Source: Ktedonosporobacter rubrisoli
GTDB lineage: Bacteria > Chloroflexota > Ktedonobacteria > Ktedonobacterales > Ktedonobacteraceae
Assembly: GCF_004208415.1 (NCBI RefSeq)
Contig: NZ_CP035758.1
Location: forward strand, 4,588,001-4,652,000
Length of the DNA: 64,000 nucleotides
Direction of reading: 5' to 3'
Part shown: piece by piece, positions 1-8,836 of the stretch
Numbering within the stretch: the first letter of the stretch is position 1
How the letters are laid out: every line of letters begins with the position of its first letter
The notes under the pieces: generated by a model
What the model was told of the DNA's origin: nothing
What the model saw: only the letters and a program-made list of their open reading frames with translations
The model's database searches: none
Made by a program: the position numbers and the translations under genes

Positions 1-468
1 CCTGCAAACGATTAATGAGGTCGCTGGTAAAAAGCACATCATCAACATGAGGATAGTTCCAGGGACCAGTATTCCAGCCTGTACGCATATCCAGGCCCAC
101 GCTCCCCTGAGGATAGACCACAACAAAGTTGCGTTGATCGGCCAGGCGAGACATCCCGGTCATACGCTCCTGGACGCTGGCATTGCTGCCATGCCCATGG
201 AAATTAAGTACCAGCGGGTAAGCTTCTCTGTTATGGTAACCTCCAGGAATGTGCAAACGATATACGCGCCTGAGCCCCCTGAGATAATATTCTCATTAGC
301 GCTGCTGCCCGGCTTAATAGGAGAAAGCTTCCCACATCCTTTACTTTCCACAATCCGCACTACCAGGGCTCTGGCACTCGGCACAGCATAGACACTCGAA
401 CTTATTAGCAAACAAGGGAGCGCAGTTATAAAGAACAGTATTTTATAGAGAAATGCATGGCGAGACAT
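1..468 (-). pseudogene. Secreted PHB-depolymerase/feruloyl-esterase-like hydrolase, frameshifted and cut by window edge
   Basis: The first frame starts at 468 with a clear signal peptide (hydrophobic stretch about residues 9-25, likely cleavage after VYA) and runs to about residue 65. The family signal then moves to another frame: RVYRLHIPGGYHNREAYPL, then LVLNFHGHGSNAS (oxyanion-hole region), VVVYPQG and TGWNTGPW, typical of the LpqC/PHB-depolymerase esterases of the alpha/beta hydrolase fold. The two frames join cleanly if one base is added to the run of five C at 275-279 (G on the coding strand). The catalytic Ser lies beyond the left edge. Either a real one-base deletion or a sequencing error. 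The role would be hydrolysis of an ester outside the cell; the substrate is unknown. An in-frame secreted esterase lies at 7554-8480. Confidence 0.75.
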
Positions 469-525
469 TGAAATTTAGTACTCAATTCTATAAGGTTATA
501 TTTGCGATCATTAATATATACGCGC

Positions 526-2049
526 TCAGGGGGTAGAAGTCTCAGGTATTAGCCTGATTGCCGGCAATTTGATAGCCACGCTTGTTCCTTCTCCGAGTAT
601 GCTATCAATCTCAATAGTTCCATGCTGAGCTTGTATCAACTCCTGGGCGATAGCCAGGCCGAGCCCGCTACCACCGACGCGCTGGGGCGCTCGGCTGCGC
701 GCTGGATCGGCTCTATAGAAGCGATCAAAAACGTGCGGCAAAGCTTCAGGCACAATCCCTTTGCCATTATCACTCACTTCAATCCTGACTTTATCTTCAT
801 CCTCACCGCAAGCACTCAGCTTAATCCGACCATCAGAGGGAGTAAACTTTAAGGCATTATCCACAACGTTCAGCAAGACCTGCTGCAGCTTATCCCCATC
901 AGCCCGCAACAGAGGAGTATCAGGTGCTATCTCACAGGAAATCTCTTGTCCACGCGCTAATTGCTGGGCCTGATCGTAAATACGCTCCATAATTCGCCGC
1001 ACATCGAGCGTATCTTCGTGTAAGGCAACCTTACGCTCATCAAGGCGGGTCAGGATCAAAAGATCCTCGACCATCCTATGCATACGTTGCACTTCAGCAT
1101 ACATCCCACGGGCAAGACGGCGCGAGGCCTCAACATCTCCCTTGTCTGCTCCTATAAGCAGCATCTCCAGGCTACCGCTCAGGGCCGTTAAGGGTGTGCG
1201 TAGCTCATGCGAGACATCGGCCACAAAACGCTTCTGTTGCCTGAAGGCTGTTTCAAGCTGAGCTACCATGCCATTAAATGAGCGTGCCAGATGCCCAATC
1301 TCGTCGTTAGCCTGGGGCACATCCAGGCGTAAAGAAAGCTCACCCGCCGCAATATGCCGACTCGTACGCTCCATTTCTACCAGGGGACGGAGCGCAGCAC
1401 CAACCAGGGGAAAAGTTAAGGCAGTGGCCAGACTTAAAGCTCCCAGGATACCCAAGCCTAAGATCAAGCGAAAGGTGGTAAGAAAATTGTCAATCGAGGC
1501 TATAGGAGTGCTGAGCTGTAAAACTCCCACGGTAGCATGATCGCTGACGATAGGCATTAGCACAACAAGCTGCCGCTTGCCTTGCGAATCGCGCGCGATC
1601 AAGTAACCATCAGCATCTTGATCGGCATCTAAGCGCTGCTGAATCTGTTGCGGCGTAAGAGTAATCGCCGGAGGCGAGAAGAGAGGATCGATACCAGAGA
1701 TGATAACCTGCCCCTGCGGCGAAAGAATGGTGGCATTAGCACTCATACTCGCCAGCTTTTGGGCAAGAATGTTCGCATGCAACTTGAAATCCAAGGGAGC
1801 AGGCCCCGATGGAGGTCCGGGCGGCCTTGTCACAATAAAAGGCCTTCCCTTTATACCGCTGGCGGCCAGCCGCGCCTCGTTACGTAATGCCGTGGCCTGA
1901 TTGTTCAACAGCTCCTCTTGCGCCACAAATAAGAGAATAACGCCAAGCGCGCTTACCAGGAGCGTGAGCAAGCCTAGCGAAATCAAGGTTAAGCGCCAGC
2001 GGATAGGGATGCGTGCAGCCAATCCTGGCAATCGCTTTATATGCCACAT
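526..2049 (-). CDS. Sensor histidine kinase, HAMP type (partner of the OmpR-type regulator)
   Basis: 507 residues. Transmembrane segments at about 19-43 and 193-218 enclose an extracellular sensor region of about 150 residues, rich in Pro near 75-85. A HAMP linker follows (about 218-270), then a HisKA dimer/phosphoacceptor helix with FVADVSHELRTPL (His281), and an ATPase domain with N box VVDNALKFT (396-403), G1 box DNGKGI (427-432), F box FDRFYRAD (441-448) and G2 box GGSGLGLAI (459-467). All catalytic boxes are present, so it should be active. It lies 9 bases after the response regulator gene on the same strand, so the two form one operon. The ATG at 2049 is preceded by GCGAGG inside the end of the upstream gene. 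The signal is unknown. Confidence 0.93.
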   Translation of the reverse strand: MWHIKRLPGLAARIPIRWRLTLISLGLLTLLVSALGVILLFVAQEELLNNQATALRNEARLAASGIKGRPFIVTRPPGPPSGPAPLDFKLHANILAQKLASMSANATILSPQGQVIISGIDPLFSPPAITLTPQQIQQRLDADQDADGYLIARDSQGKRQLVVLMPIVSDHATVGVLQLSTPIASIDNFLTTFRLILGLGILGALSLATALTFPLVGAALRPLVEMERTSRHIAAGELSLRLDVPQANDEIGHLARSFNGMVAQLETAFRQQKRFVADVSHELRTPLTALSGSLEMLLIGADKGDVEASRRLARGMYAEVQRMHRMVEDLLILTRLDERKVALHEDTLDVRRIMERIYDQAQQLARGQEISCEIAPDTPLLRADGDKLQQVLLNVVDNALKFTPSDGRIKLSACGEDEDKVRIEVSDNGKGIVPEALPHVFDRFYRADPARSRAPQRVGGSGLGLAIAQELIQAQHGTIEIDSILGEGTSVAIKLPAIRLIPETSTP

Positions 2050-2058
2050 ATGTACAAT

Positions 2059-2742
2059 TTAGCCTCGCAGAGTATAACCTACGCCGCGTACCGTCTGGAG
2101 TAAACGAGGTGGATTATCGTTCAACTTCTCGCGCAGGTGCCGTATATAGACCTCGATGATATTATCATCCCCAACATAATCATAGCCCCACACGCGCGCC
2201 AGAATCACATCGCGGGTCAAAACCTGGCGCGGATGCATAAGCAGCAGCTCTAACAGATCGAATTCGCGTGGCGTCAGCTCAACAAGCTGATTATCGCGGG
2301 TAACCACGCGCGTTCCGCGATCAAGGGTAATGCCCTGGAATGAAAGTAGATCGGTAACATTATTGCCATGTCGCCTCAGCACGGCGCGCACGCGGGCCAT
2401 CAGCTCTTTGAAGGCAAAGGGCTTCGTAACATAATCATCGGCCCCCAGGTCCAGCCCGATCACGCGATCATCAACATCTTCCTTGGCCGTCAGCATGATA
2501 ATAGCCACATCCTGGCCTCGCCGTATCTGGCGCGTCGCCTCCAAACCATCAAAGCCGGGCAGCATAATATCAAGAATGATGATATCGGGCCGCTGAGCAG
2601 CTGCCGCTTGAACCGCATCTGGACCATTAGTAGCAACAACAACGCGAAATCCCTCATAAGCAAAGCCCATTTGCAGAAAATCCACAATTTGCGGCTCATC
2701 ATCTACAATCAAAGCAGTGGGTTGTCTATCTGAAGTATACAT
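2059..2742 (-). CDS. OmpR/PhoB-family response regulator
   Basis: Receiver domain followed by a winged-helix DNA-binding domain. With an upstream TTG at 2766 the protein would be 235 residues. I prefer the ATG at 2742 (227 residues) because it has GGAG at 2747-2750 at good spacing and starts just before TALIVDDEP. In the long numbering the acidic pair is D22-D23, the phosphoacceptor is Asp66 (IIILDIMLPG), the switch Thr is T93 and the conserved Lys is K115 (YVTKPF). The C-terminal half carries the PhoB-type motif LTPREFDLLELL and the recognition region ending VRGVGYTLRG. First gene of an operon with the histidine kinase that follows; target genes are not evident. Confidence 0.93.
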   Translation of the reverse strand: MYTSDRQPTALIVDDEPQIVDFLQMGFAYEGFRVVVATNGPDAVQAAAAQRPDIIILDIMLPGFDGLEATRQIRRGQDVAIIMLTAKEDVDDRVIGLDLGADDYVTKPFAFKELMARVRAVLRRHGNNVTDLLSFQGITLDRGTRVVTRDNQLVELTPREFDLLELLLMHPRQVLTRDVILARVWGYDYVGDDNIIEVYIRHLREKLNDNPPRLLQTVRGVGYTLRG

Positions 2743-2881
2743 TTCGCTCCGATATCCACGCTGCAAACTTCCAGCAATTATTGTAGCAAACTTACGCTAA
2801 CATCTCCAGGACTCTATACGCAATTTAGCAAAAAAACATTAAATTCTGGCAACTGCCACTGTAATTATAGCACTTCAGCAT

Positions 2882-2924
2882 GGCTGCGATTCAGCAAATT
2901 TTCAGCTAATCGCAGCCGCTTTTT
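2882..2924 (+). terminator. Hairpin with T5 tail in the MFS leader (attenuator or terminator)
   Basis: Perfect 10-base inverted repeat GGCTGCGATT (2882-2891) / AATCGCAGCC (2908-2917), with a further short inner match, followed by five T at 2920-2924. No gene on this strand lies upstream, so rather than ending a gene it may act in the leader of the transporter at 2996. It could also be a dyad operator between the divergent response regulator and transporter genes. Confidence 0.45.
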
Positions 2925-2995
2925 CAGCTAGAGGTGGCAAGATACAGGCGAATAAAGGCTAGAAGTAAGCATATCGTATTAAAGGAGATCCTGGT

Positions 2996-4384
2996 TTGTA
3001 CACCGCAGCCCAGTTTCAACACGCCATCCCTGAGCGCATTGATAGACTTCCGCTCAGCCGAGAACTGTGGCGCATCATGTTCCTCGCCGGCATTGCCTGG
3101 CTGATCGAATCATATGATATAGGCATCATTGGTAATATATTACCTTCACTAGAGAAACAATACCAGCTCAACAGCTTTGACATAGGAATCATCGCCACGG
3201 CCTCGACGCTTGGTATCGTCGCCGCAGTCGTGCCAGCAGGCTGGCTAGCCGATCAGATTGGCCGCAAACGCATGCTTGTCATCGGCACAGCGTTTTATGC
3301 CACGTTTTCACTGCTCTGCGGCTTTGCGCCAAATATACCATCCCTGATTGCGCTACGCTTCATAGCAGGTCTGGGCATGGGCGCAGTATTCCCTATTCCT
3401 TACGCTATAGCAGCAGAATTGACTTCGCGCCGTTTTCGCGGAGCCATGACCGCGATTCTTGACTCATTTCTGTCCTTTGGCTACTTTTTAGCGCCTCTGC
3501 TCGCCTTTGTCCTGATCCCACAATTACCAGAGGATCTAAGCTGGCGCATCATGTTCTATATTGGCGGCTTGCCGCTTCTTTATGTGCCCATTCTTATCAA
3601 ATGGATGCCCGAATCGCCTCGCTGGCTGCAAACCAGGGGGCGCACAGGTGAAGCAGATCGTATTGTGAGTAGCCTTGAAGCCGTGATTGAGCGACGTACA
3701 GGCTCGCCCTTACCCCAACCACAAATCGAGATCGCCGCGTCAACAGCAGTGCAAAAGACTGCGCCTACGCTGATCTTTCAGGGCACGTATCGCAAGCGCA
3801 CTTTTATGATGTGGACGGCTTTTGCCTGCATTCTTTTCATCTTCTACGCGATCCAGACCTATACGCCATCAGTCCTTCTCAAGCAGGGATACGGCGTAGG
3901 CAATGCCTTTTTGCTTACCACCATTATTGTCGTTGCCTCTATCCCAGGCAAATACTTTGCAGCTTACGCCGTAGAGCGCTTTGGACGCAAATTTACCCTG
4001 ATCAGCTTCACGCTTATTGCCGCGCTTAGCGCGATCCTCTTTGGCTTCGCCCAAAATGCGGCCATTGCACTTTTTTGCGGCTGCGTTCTGTCATTCTTCG
4101 GCATTGGCGTTGATCCAGTAGTAAAAATCTATGGCGCTGAACAATATCCAACCAGCATTCGCGAGACGGGTATCAGCTTCTTTGAAGGCGTTGGGCGGCT
4201 CTTTGGTGGAGTCCTGGCCCCTTTCATCATGGCCTTCTTGCTCACCGGAGTTGGCGTCTCCGGCTCCTACATCTTCGTCGCAGTCATTGCTGCCCTCGGA
4301 GTTCTGGTGATTACGCTCTTCGGCACAGAAACTAAAGGAGAAAGCTTAGAGAAAGCAGCTAGCGCTTCCTCCACAGATAAGTAG
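2996..4384 (+). CDS. MFS transporter, sugar/aromatic-acid/niacin (NiaP-like) type
   Basis: 462 residues with about 12 membrane segments in two halves. The family loop GWLADQIGRKR is at 82-92 and the PESPRW motif typical of the sugar-porter/AAHS groups is at 205-210; the second-half loop VERFGRKFTL repeats the first. An acidic residue in the first helix (IESYDIG) is common in NiaP and AAHS carriers, so an organic acid or nicotinate-like substrate is more likely than a sugar, but this is inference. The start is TTG at 2996, supported by AAAGGAG at 2981-2987. The gene is followed 32 bases later by an acyl-ligase gene on the same strand, so it may import a substrate for that enzyme or export its product. 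Confidence 0.88.
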   Translation: MYTAAQFQHAIPERIDRLPLSRELWRIMFLAGIAWLIESYDIGIIGNILPSLEKQYQLNSFDIGIIATASTLGIVAAVVPAGWLADQIGRKRMLVIGTAFYATFSLLCGFAPNIPSLIALRFIAGLGMGAVFPIPYAIAAELTSRRFRGAMTAILDSFLSFGYFLAPLLAFVLIPQLPEDLSWRIMFYIGGLPLLYVPILIKWMPESPRWLQTRGRTGEADRIVSSLEAVIERRTGSPLPQPQIEIAASTAVQKTAPTLIFQGTYRKRTFMMWTAFACILFIFYAIQTYTPSVLLKQGYGVGNAFLLTTIIVVASIPGKYFAAYAVERFGRKFTLISFTLIAALSAILFGFAQNAAIALFCGCVLSFFGIGVDPVVKIYGAEQYPTSIRETGISFFEGVGRLFGGVLAPFIMAFLLTGVGVSGSYIFVAVIAALGVLVITLFGTETKGESLEKAASASSTDK

Positions 4385-4416
4385 CTTTAGCCAATTCTAT
4401 TCTGGGAGAGAAACAG

Positions 4417-5973
4417 ATGTTAAAACTTAGCGAATATACACACAATCAGGCACAAGTTGAGAGCCATTACTTATATAAAAGTTTATGCAAATGGGCAGCC
4501 AAACAGCCACATGCCACCTTTATTGTGGAAGCAGAGACAGAGCGCAAGCTTAGCTATGCCCAGGCGCTAGCGGCAGTGCACGAGCTGCGAAAAGCCTTTG
4601 GTCCTGCACCCCGCCGCTTGCTTCTCGCCCTGCCCTCTGGAATAGCTAACGCGCTTGTCTGGCTCAGCGCCCTGACCGGCGGCCACCAGCTTATCCCTTT
4701 CCCAGCTGGAGCCAGGAACGAAGAAAAGGCCCGCATTGCCCACAGATATACACCTGAACTATTGCTCACGGAGCAGCCAGAAGAAGCCGAAGGCTTCGGC
4801 CTGGCGCAAGCTCGGGTCATGACCTTAGCAGCCTGTGAAGCCCTTATCAAGCAGGCTGCATCCCTTGAGGCGATGGAGCCTTTACCCGGCCAGGTCTGGC
4901 TCACAACTTCAGGAACCACTGGCGAGCCTAAAGGCGTCGTACTCAACGAGCAGCAAATTAGCTGGACCGCCGAGCAGGTTCGCCTTAGCCATCAGCTCAC
5001 GCCACAGGATCACGGGCTGACTGTTTTACCATTTTTCCATGTCAATGCTCCAGTCGTCAGCCTGTGCTCTTCGCTGCTGGCCGGCAGTACTGTAGTGATT
5101 GCCAGGCGCTTCAGCCGCAGCCACTTCTGGTCATGGATAAAGCGCTATCAGGTTACCTGGGCAAGCATTGTACCAACTATCGTCGCAATGCTGCTGGAAA
5201 CTGAAAAACCCGCCTTCCTGCCGGGCAAGCTGCGTTTTATGCGCACCGGCGCCGCTGCCTTACCCATTCCAGATCTCCTGACCTTTGAGGTGCGCTTTGG
5301 TATACCGGTTATCGAGACTTACGGTTTGTCAGAGGCAGCCAGCCAGGTCGTGGCGAATCCGCTACCGCCTAGCAAACGCAAGCCAGGCTCAGCCGGTCGC
5401 CCGGTTGGGATCTCCCTTCGTATCTGCCAGCCGCGCACTGACGAGACTGCCGATCTATGTGATGTAAGAGCAGGCGAGACAGGTGAGATCTGTATTGCCG
5501 GCCCAAGCCTCATTCGCGCCTACCAGCATAATGCCAGCGCCACGGCCTTTCAGGATGGCTGGTTTCGCACTGGTGATCTTGGCTATGTGGATAAAGACGG
5601 CTACCTCTTTATTAAAGGCCGTTTACGCGAAGTCATTATTCGTGGCGGCGAAAACATCGCGCCCCGCGAGATCGAGGAAGTTCTTTTAAGCCACCCACTT
5701 GTGCGTGAAGCAGCGGCAGTCGGTCGCCCCGATCCCATTTACGGCGAGCAGGTAGTAGCCTATGTCGTGGTTAAGACAAGATGGAGCACGCAGCTTGCCC
5801 AGGAACTTCATCAATACGCAGCGCAACGCTTGAGCCAGCCAAAGGTGCCCGTCGACTTTATCGCCCTTGATACCTTGCCAAAAAATCCTACAGGCAAGCT
5901 TGAGCGACGCCTCTTACGAGCCCGCGAACAGGCCCGCTTCACGGCTCAGGACGTTGCCTCACACACGGCCTGA
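4417..5973 (+). CDS. AMP-forming acyl-CoA synthetase / acid-thiol ligase
   Basis: 518 residues, the usual length for ANL-superfamily ligases. The ATP-binding loop TTSGTTGEPKG is at about 163-173, the adenylate motif YGLSEAA lies mid-protein, TGDLGYVDKDGY is the hinge region, RGGENIAPREIEEVL is the start of the mobile C-terminal domain, and PKNPTGK ends at the catalytic Lys494. It would activate a carboxylic acid as the acyl-AMP and pass it to CoA or another thiol; the substrate cannot be read from the sequence. ATG at 4417 has GGGAGAG upstream. It sits between the MFS transporter and an acyltransferase-3 gene, suggesting activation of an imported acid followed by acyl transfer. Confidence 0.9.
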   Translation: MLKLSEYTHNQAQVESHYLYKSLCKWAAKQPHATFIVEAETERKLSYAQALAAVHELRKAFGPAPRRLLLALPSGIANALVWLSALTGGHQLIPFPAGARNEEKARIAHRYTPELLLTEQPEEAEGFGLAQARVMTLAACEALIKQAASLEAMEPLPGQVWLTTSGTTGEPKGVVLNEQQISWTAEQVRLSHQLTPQDHGLTVLPFFHVNAPVVSLCSSLLAGSTVVIARRFSRSHFWSWIKRYQVTWASIVPTIVAMLLETEKPAFLPGKLRFMRTGAAALPIPDLLTFEVRFGIPVIETYGLSEAASQVVANPLPPSKRKPGSAGRPVGISLRICQPRTDETADLCDVRAGETGEICIAGPSLIRAYQHNASATAFQDGWFRTGDLGYVDKDGYLFIKGRLREVIIRGGENIAPREIEEVLLSHPLVREAAAVGRPDPIYGEQVVAYVVVKTRWSTQLAQELHQYAAQRLSQPKVPVDFIALDTLPKNPTGKLERRLLRAREQARFTAQDVASHTA

Positions 5974-6034
5974 CCCTTGAGAGTGGAATTACCATGGACA
6001 TATTATTCGTGAGTCTTATTGAATTGAGGATGTA

Positions 6035-7258
6035 GTGAGAGAACAGCAACAGCGTCGCGCGCATATCTATGAACTGGACCCACTGCGTATATGTACAGCA
6101 CTATGTGTAGTTGGCGTGCATGTACTATCCTTTACGCTTTTTCTTAATCATACCGACATAGGCACCCAGATCCAAAATGCCTTCGTAGTCGCGCTACACT
6201 TCACAAGAGAAGTGTTTATGTTCGTCACAGCCTTCGCTATGGTCTATGTTTACTATGGGCGTCCCTTTAACTTTAAACGCTTCTGGACCAAACGCGGTAT
6301 CGGGGTCCTGATTCCCTACGCTATCTGGAGCATCATCTATACCTGGGTAAACAATCCTCCTCTGCCTGCGGGAACTTTTACGAAGACTGCGCTTCTGGAT
6401 ATTCTCACCGGTAATGCTTCGTATCAGCTTTACTATATTCTGCTGACCTTACAATTTTATCTTATCCTGCCCCTATTCCTGCTTTTCCTCAAGCAGGTCA
6501 AAAACCGCCCCTGGATAGTACTGAGCATTAGCTTTGTCTTTCAGGTAGTTTTTATGTACCTTGACTACCACCTGTTGCAAAAAGGCTCGCTGGCTTCTTC
6601 TGGCTTCTGGCAATTTATCGCACAATATCAGAATCGCTTTGTCCTGGTCTACCAATTGTACTTTATCCTGGGTGGCCTGACGGCGCTCTATCTACAGCAA
6701 GTACGCGCTTTCCTCCTCCGCCACGGTCGCGCGGTTGTCTGCCTCACGCTCTTCGCCCTGGCCGGGCTCTGGATACATTATGTGCTCCAGATGCGCATCT
6801 ATCAGGAACCTATGGACTATGCAACCTCGGTACTACAACCTGCTATGGTGTTTTATAGCACAGCCGTCATTGCCGGCTTTTTCTGGCTCGTAAGTCGTTG
6901 GGCCAAGCGCGTTGATGCTGATGGTCGCCCAAAGGGATATCGCATCTGGCATCTGCTCTCAGACGTCTCCTTTGGCGTCTACCTTATCCACGCCCTGCTT
7001 CTCACGGCAACCCTAAAATGGGTTGTTCCCTCTATGCCTGAAGCCTGGCCTGTTGCCATACGCGTCGTTCTCACCTGGCTCATTACGGCAGGCGGAGCCA
7101 CGGCGATCAGTATCGTCATGATGCATATTCCAGTCTTGAGCCGCCTGGTTGGACGTGCACAAATTGCACGGCGCTCCAGTACCTCAACGCCTCAAGCTTC
7201 ACCAAAGGCAGAGCAAGACATAGCAGCAGAGGCCAAGCAGGCGCAGCATGCTTTATAA
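6035..7258 (+). CDS. Acyltransferase-3 family membrane protein
   Basis: 407 residues, about ten membrane segments, matching the acyltransferase-3 (OafA/WecH-like) family, which O- or N-acylates sugars, glycopeptides or lipids at the membrane. The N-terminal segment contains ELDPLRICTALCVVGVHVLSF, with the conserved Arg and the His in the first helix, and REVFMFVTAFAMVYVY follows as in the family. The C-terminal 45 residues are a polar cytoplasmic tail with Ala, Gln and Lys. The start is GTG at 6035 with GAGGA at 6026-6030. It follows the acyl-ligase gene by about 60 bases on the same strand and may use its acyl-CoA product; the acceptor is unknown. Confidence 0.88.
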   Translation: MREQQQRRAHIYELDPLRICTALCVVGVHVLSFTLFLNHTDIGTQIQNAFVVALHFTREVFMFVTAFAMVYVYYGRPFNFKRFWTKRGIGVLIPYAIWSIIYTWVNNPPLPAGTFTKTALLDILTGNASYQLYYILLTLQFYLILPLFLLFLKQVKNRPWIVLSISFVFQVVFMYLDYHLLQKGSLASSGFWQFIAQYQNRFVLVYQLYFILGGLTALYLQQVRAFLLRHGRAVVCLTLFALAGLWIHYVLQMRIYQEPMDYATSVLQPAMVFYSTAVIAGFFWLVSRWAKRVDADGRPKGYRIWHLLSDVSFGVYLIHALLLTATLKWVVPSMPEAWPVAIRVVLTWLITAGGATAISIVMMHIPVLSRLVGRAQIARRSSTSTPQASPKAEQDIAAEAKQAQHAL

Positions 7259-7429
7259 ATGAGACGGTTTCTCTCCGTAGGTGGCTCACTTGCTTGAAGA
7301 AGGCCTGGACACAGGCAGCCTGAAAAGATCTGTCTGCTCCAAGCGCAATGCATATTAAAGCATACAACTTGACGGCGATTAATGGTAACCTGAGCATAGT
7401 ACGCCGGGTTGTCTTGCCGTCCACAGGGC

Positions 7430-7461
7430 CTTGCTCAGGATCTTCAGCTTTCCTGAGCAAG
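7430..7461 (+). repeat. 11-base perfect inverted repeat between acyltransferase and esterase genes
   Basis: CTTGCTCAGGA (7430-7440) and TCCTGAGCAAG (7451-7461) with a 10-base loop. No T run follows on either strand, so it is a weak terminator candidate; it may instead be an mRNA processing or stabilising hairpin, or a protein-binding site upstream of the esterase. Confidence 0.4.
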
Positions 7462-7553
7462 CAGCTACCTGCATCCTTCCCATGTGCTTCTTCCTGAGAA
7501 ATAGAGCTGACTTTCATCACAATATGCAGAATCGAAAAATGGAAAGAATATTC

Positions 7554-8480
7554 ATGAAAAAGGCTAAAATATTTCTTCTTGCCCTCATGGCAATAATCGT
7601 TATTATTGCCTGCGGAATAGGGCTCAAAAAATATCGTGCCACTATGGCCTCAGTGACTTCCACCCATTCTCTCGCTGAAAACACTACCCTGGTAGATACC
7701 TACGGCTATCTTACCCGCAAGTTTATTGATGCCCGAGGAACCTCGTTGACTTACTATTTCTATATACCAGCCCATTACAACCCCAAACAAAAATATCCAC
7801 TTGTGCTCCTTCTGCACGGTGGAGGCGAGAGAAGCAAACCAACTAACACTATTTCCCAGAACCAGCAAGTTCTCTTTCGCCAGGCATACATCCAGGTCTG
7901 GAGCGCAGAATATAAAGGCCCCGCTAATCCAGATATTCAACAGCGCTGGCCTTGCTTTGTTGTTGTGCCACAGATAGCTGCCTCGCAACAGTGGGTAAAT
8001 GTCCCCATTCATCAAGGATCTTACACGCAGCCGAGCCAGCCCAGCGATCCCTTACGTCTGAGCAGAGAGCTGCTGGACTCTCTCCAACAGCAATACAAGG
8101 GGATTGATGCCAACCGGCTCTACATTACAGGCATTTCCCAGGGTGGCCACGGGGTCTGGGATGCAATAGAACGTTGGCCCGATTATTTTGCAGCTGCCGC
8201 GCCAATTGCAGGAGCTGGTGACCCCTCTAAAGCCTCAGCATTAACGCATTTGCCAATCTGGGCATTCCATGGGTCCAAAGATGAAAGCGTTCCGGTTACG
8301 GGCTCGCGCGATATGATTACTGCCATCGAGGCAGCGGGAGGCCATCCTCGCTATACAGAGTTTGAGGGTCAGCCTCATGGTGTCTGGGACTATGCCTACT
8401 CTTTAGCTAACTCTCCGCTGCGCGTCACAAACTTCTTTTCCTGGCTCTTTGCCCAGCAGAAAGCCGGCCGATCCGGCTAG
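7554..8480 (+). CDS. Secreted or membrane-anchored alpha/beta-hydrolase esterase (PHB-depolymerase-like)
   Basis: From the ATG at 7554 (GGAAAG at 7541-7546) the protein is 308 residues; the frame is open from a TTG at 7431 but that extension has no ribosome site and looks non-coding. It begins MKKAKIFLLALMAIIVIIACG, an uncleaved anchor or signal peptide, possibly a lipoprotein (IIAC). The hydrolase part has VLLLHGGGER (oxyanion hole), the nucleophile elbow TGISQGGHG, PIWAFHGSKDESVPV (acid residue) and a C-terminal GQPHGVWDYAY holding the catalytic His. It would hydrolyse an ester outside the membrane; the substrate is unknown. It lies downstream of the acyltransferase gene, so it could be linked to removal or transfer of acyl groups, though the gap of nearly 300 bases weakens the link. 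Confidence 0.85.
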   Translation: MKKAKIFLLALMAIIVIIACGIGLKKYRATMASVTSTHSLAENTTLVDTYGYLTRKFIDARGTSLTYYFYIPAHYNPKQKYPLVLLLHGGGERSKPTNTISQNQQVLFRQAYIQVWSAEYKGPANPDIQQRWPCFVVVPQIAASQQWVNVPIHQGSYTQPSQPSDPLRLSRELLDSLQQQYKGIDANRLYITGISQGGHGVWDAIERWPDYFAAAAPIAGAGDPSKASALTHLPIWAFHGSKDESVPVTGSRDMITAIEAAGGHPRYTEFEGQPHGVWDYAYSLANSPLRVTNFFSWLFAQQKAGRSG

Positions 8481-8836
8481 CTAGCCCAAAACCAAGCTCA
8501 TGCGCCTATTTACGAATAGTCTCAAAAAATAACTAGCAGAACAGTAAACAATAGAGGCAAAGAGAGTTTTGTCCTGAGTAAGTCGCAAACATGTAACAAC
8601 TACCAACCTCCAAACGATACATTAATTAAAGTGGTAGTATCGATGCACACATTAAAGCCTTTCTATTGAGAAATAGGAAGCAGGGCAGTCTATGCACACG
8701 CCAAAGAGATTGCCCAGCAGCTCCTATAGCTCTTCCTGATTGTTTGCATCAACCTCACCAGGCCATTTGTATTCTGATATACTATCATAAATAACTATCA
8801 AGCTTGTGCTTGGTAAAGAGATAGGCAAAAGACACC
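8481..8836. other. Intergenic stretch, nothing firm
   Basis: 356 bases between the esterase and the phosphatase-like gene. Only a short GCCGGCCGATCCGGC dyad at the very end of the esterase gene and an A+T-rich stretch (TATACTATC near 8779) that could hold a promoter for the next gene. No coding signal seen. Confidence 0.3.

Noticed and set aside
47..391. 114-codon plus-strand open frame
   Set aside because: It is antisense to the esterase body and has no family features.
2368..2733. 121-codon plus-strand open frame
   Set aside because: Antisense to the response regulator gene, whose domains are complete.
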